This document shows, one piece after another, positions 7,418-8,995 of a stretch of DNA of 8,995 bases. Position 1 is the stretch's first letter; each line of letters begins with the position of its first letter. This DNA is from JBNAVY01 sp049700195. Its GTDB lineage: Bacteria; Bacillota; Thermoanaerobacteria; Thermoanaerobacterales; Thermoanaerobacteraceae. The stretch covers positions 1 to 8,995 of the forward strand of contig JBNAVY010000065.1 of assembly GCA_049700195.1 (NCBI GenBank), read 5' to 3'. A model generated the notes under the pieces. That model saw only the letters and a program-made list of their open reading frames with translations. It was not told the origin of the DNA and did not search any database. The translations under genes were made by a program, and so were the position numbers.

Positions 7418-7673
7418 ACTCTTCAATTTTTTGTGTTCTTTTTATTAATGTAAAAGTTGAAATTGGAGATAAATATATTATACTTCTTTTATCTCTTTCA
7501 GTAATTATAAATGATTTTGGTTTTTCATCAGATACTTTGACAATAAAATCTTCTTCTTCAGAAATCTTTAAAAATTGTACTGTTGATTCAGATATTGATG
7601 CTATACTTATATCAAAAATAGCTATTATTTCTTTATCAGGAATAACTATATTTCCACCAAGATTTATATACAT
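7416..7673 (-). CDS. remB: Extracellular matrix regulator RemB (DUF370 family)
   Basis: This 85-residue small protein belongs to the RemA/RemB (DUF370) family. In Bacillus subtilis, RemA is a DNA-binding activator of matrix operons and RemB (YaaB) is its paralogue encoded between recF and gyrB. Recognisable family features are the N-terminal MYINLGGNIVIP, the central EKPKSFIIT (residues 50-58) and the C-terminal IYLSPISTFTLIKR (66-79). The position directly after recF supports RemB rather than RemA. ATG at 7671-7673 has a perfect AGGAGG (7680-7685), 6 nt upstream, which overlaps the recF stop codon. The intergenic gap to recF is only 10 bp, so it is co-transcribed. The acidic EEED in the middle (39-42) is in a variable part of the family. 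Targets in this organism are unknown. Confidence 0.92.
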   Translation of the reverse strand: MYINLGGNIVIPDKEIIAIFDISIASISESTVQFLKISEEEDFIVKVSDEKPKSFIITERDKRSIIYLSPISTFTLIKRTQKIEE

Positions 7674-7683
7674 AATTGTCCTC

Positions 7684-8772
7684 CTAATCGGTTATAACTA
7701 CCCCATTTTCTATCTTAAAATACTTGTCACCTTTTAAGTCCTGTTTGTTAATATGAGTAATAAAAGTCTGTACTCCATTTAATCTTTTTAAAATATAAGT
7801 TTGTCTATTTATATCCAGTTCTGACATAACATCATCCAATAGTAGCATAGGCTTAATGTCTGTTTCTTTTTTTATGATTTCAAATTCTGAAAGTTTAAGG
7901 CATAAAGCAATAGTTCTTTGTTGTCCTTGTGAACAATACATTCGAGAATCTTTTCCGTTTATATAAAACTTTATATCATCTCTATGAGGTCCAGTTTTTG
8001 TAGTTAAATATTTTAAATCAAGTTCTCTGTCTTTTTTTAATAAATCTAAAAATATTAATTTTATTTCTTCAACAACATCAGTTTTATTATTTATATTTGT
8101 TATATATTCAATTTTAATATCTTCTTTTGATATATCAGATATTATCTTCTTAGCATATGTTTCTAAATTCTTTAAATATTTTTTTCTCATAGAGATTATT
8201 TTAGAACCATAATCAGATAATTGTTCATCAAATACATCAATCATTTCATAATCTACTGACGAATTTTTCATATCTTTTAAAAATTTGTTTCTATTATTTA
8301 AAATTCTATTATATTGAATTAAATTGTATAGATAACTTTTTCTTATTATTGAAATACAAGAATCTATATACCTTCTTCGAACCATTGGTCCTTCTTTAAC
8401 TATTTTTAAATCTTCTGGTGAAAAAATAACAGTTAGAACTATTCCTAAAAGTTCTGTATAAGTTTTTAATTTATTACCATTTACTTTTAATATTTTATTT
8501 TCATTTTTTTTATAACCAATTTCTATTTTTTTTTCTTCTTGTTCATGTTCTAATAAAGCCTTTATGTAAAAATAGTCTTTTCCAAAATTTATAAGTTCAT
8601 TATTTTTACTATTTCTAAATGACTTACCTATTGTTAAAATTCTTATACTCTCTAAAAGATTACTTTTACCTTGTGCATTTAAACCATATAAAATATTTAT
8701 GCCTTCTGAAAATTCTATTTTTTGCTTTATTAAATTTCTAAAGTTATCTACATACAATTCTTTTAAATACAA
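7684..8772 (-). CDS. recF: DNA replication and repair protein RecF
   Basis: RecF is an SMC-like ABC-type ATPase that binds DNA at single-strand gaps. With RecO and RecR it helps load RecA during replication-fork repair. At 362 residues it is of normal size. It starts MYLKELYVDNFRNL, has Walker A GLNAQGKSN (30-38) and family motifs IFSPEDLKIVKEGP (116-129) and RRRYID (132-137). The late part has TGPHRDD (260-266), the ABC signature SQGQQRT (281-287) and Walker B MLLLDDVMSELD (309-320). The start codon is TTG (8770-8772). The frame has a stop (8788-8790) only six codons upstream and no ATG or GTG between, the GTGAGGA ribosome-binding site is correctly spaced, and the N terminus matches the family. 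It lies 10 bp after yaaA, whose stop overlaps this ribosome-binding site. Confidence 0.98.
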   Translation of the reverse strand: MYLKELYVDNFRNLIKQKIEFSEGINILYGLNAQGKSNLLESIRILTIGKSFRNSKNNELINFGKDYFYIKALLEHEQEEKKIEIGYKKNENKILKVNGNKLKTYTELLGIVLTVIFSPEDLKIVKEGPMVRRRYIDSCISIIRKSYLYNLIQYNRILNNRNKFLKDMKNSSVDYEMIDVFDEQLSDYGSKIISMRKKYLKNLETYAKKIISDISKEDIKIEYITNINNKTDVVEEIKLIFLDLLKKDRELDLKYLTTKTGPHRDDIKFYINGKDSRMYCSQGQQRTIALCLKLSEFEIIKKETDIKPMLLLDDVMSELDINRQTYILKRLNGVQTFITHINKQDLKGDKYFKIENGVVITD

Positions 8773-8782
8773 ATTTGATTCC

Positions 8783-8989
8783 TCACTTTACTACATATAT
8801 TTTGCCATCAACTTCTACTATATCTTCTTTCCTTACTTTTTTACCTCTTTTTAATTCTATTGTATTATTAACTTTTACTTTTCCATCTAATATTAATTTT
8901 TTCGCCTGACCTCCTGTTTGTGTCAAACCTATAAGTTTTAAAAGCTGATCTAAATTTATAAATTCCGTTTTTATATAAACTTCTGTCAT
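8783..8989 (-). CDS. yaaA: S4-domain RNA-binding protein YaaA (RlbA family)
   Basis: This 68-residue protein is made of one S4-type RNA-binding domain and belongs to the YaaA family encoded between dnaN and recF in Firmicutes. Key features are FINLDQLLKLIGLTQTGGQAK (10-30, the first S4 helix pair), LILDGKVKVNN (32-42) and RGKKVRKEDIVEVDG (48-62). The product is predicted to bind structured RNA, possibly in ribosome assembly, but the function is not well established. ATG 8987-8989 gives the expected MTEVYIKTEF start. The ribosome-binding site would lie just beyond the window edge, so the start is supported by homology only. dnaN is expected immediately upstream, outside the window. Confidence 0.93.
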   Translation of the reverse strand: MTEVYIKTEFINLDQLLKLIGLTQTGGQAKKLILDGKVKVNNTIELKRGKKVRKEDIVEVDGKIYVVK

Positions 8990-8995
8990 TTTTAT

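Noticed and set aside
1..8995. A novel defence, mobile or biosynthetic system
   Set aside because: Every substantial reading frame is explained by a known housekeeping family, and no transposase, integrase, CRISPR repeats or unexplained conserved gene is visible.

Overview
This window comes from a very AT-rich, low-GC Gram-positive bacterium, most likely a member of the Clostridia or a relative. The evidence is strong AGGAGG/GAGGTG ribosome-binding sites, a T-box leader, a RemB (DUF370) gene, MurT/GatD lipid II amidation genes, and the gene order of a Firmicutes origin region. I cannot name a genus.

Layout from right to left along the minus strand: yaaA (S4 domain, 8783-8989), recF (7684-8772) and remB (7416-7673) are tightly packed and run leftward. 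They match the dnaA-dnaN-yaaA-recF-remB-gyrB-gyrA cluster next to oriC, so dnaN and dnaA are expected just beyond the right edge. gyrB (2757-4657, interrupted by a 10-N assembly gap) and gyrA (320-2743) continue this series on the minus strand and end at a short terminator. Left of gyrA is an AT-rich intergenic stretch. It holds a good minus-strand promoter and the 5' part of a T-box leader whose regulated gene lies beyond position 1.

Between remB and gyrB, a three-gene block runs the opposite way (plus strand): csaA (4889-5218), murT (5296-6651) and gatD (6648-7385). murT and gatD overlap by 4 bp and encode the two subunits of the lipid II isoglutaminyl synthase. The block diverges from gyrB across a 231-bp promoter region. 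It converges on remB at a 46-bp perfect palindrome that probably terminates transcription from both sides.

Functionally this is housekeeping: DNA supercoiling (GyrA2B2), recombinational repair (RecF), matrix or envelope regulation (RemB), a tRNA-binding-fold chaperone-like protein (CsaA) and peptidoglycan precursor amidation (MurT/GatD). I found no CRISPR array, mobile element, tRNA or rRNA gene, and nothing resembling a new defence or metabolic system. The points most worth a second look are the partial T-box with its promoter, the frame-breaking N gap in gyrB, the natural alanine at the quinolone position 83 of GyrA, and the head-on csaA-murT-gatD block inside the origin cluster.
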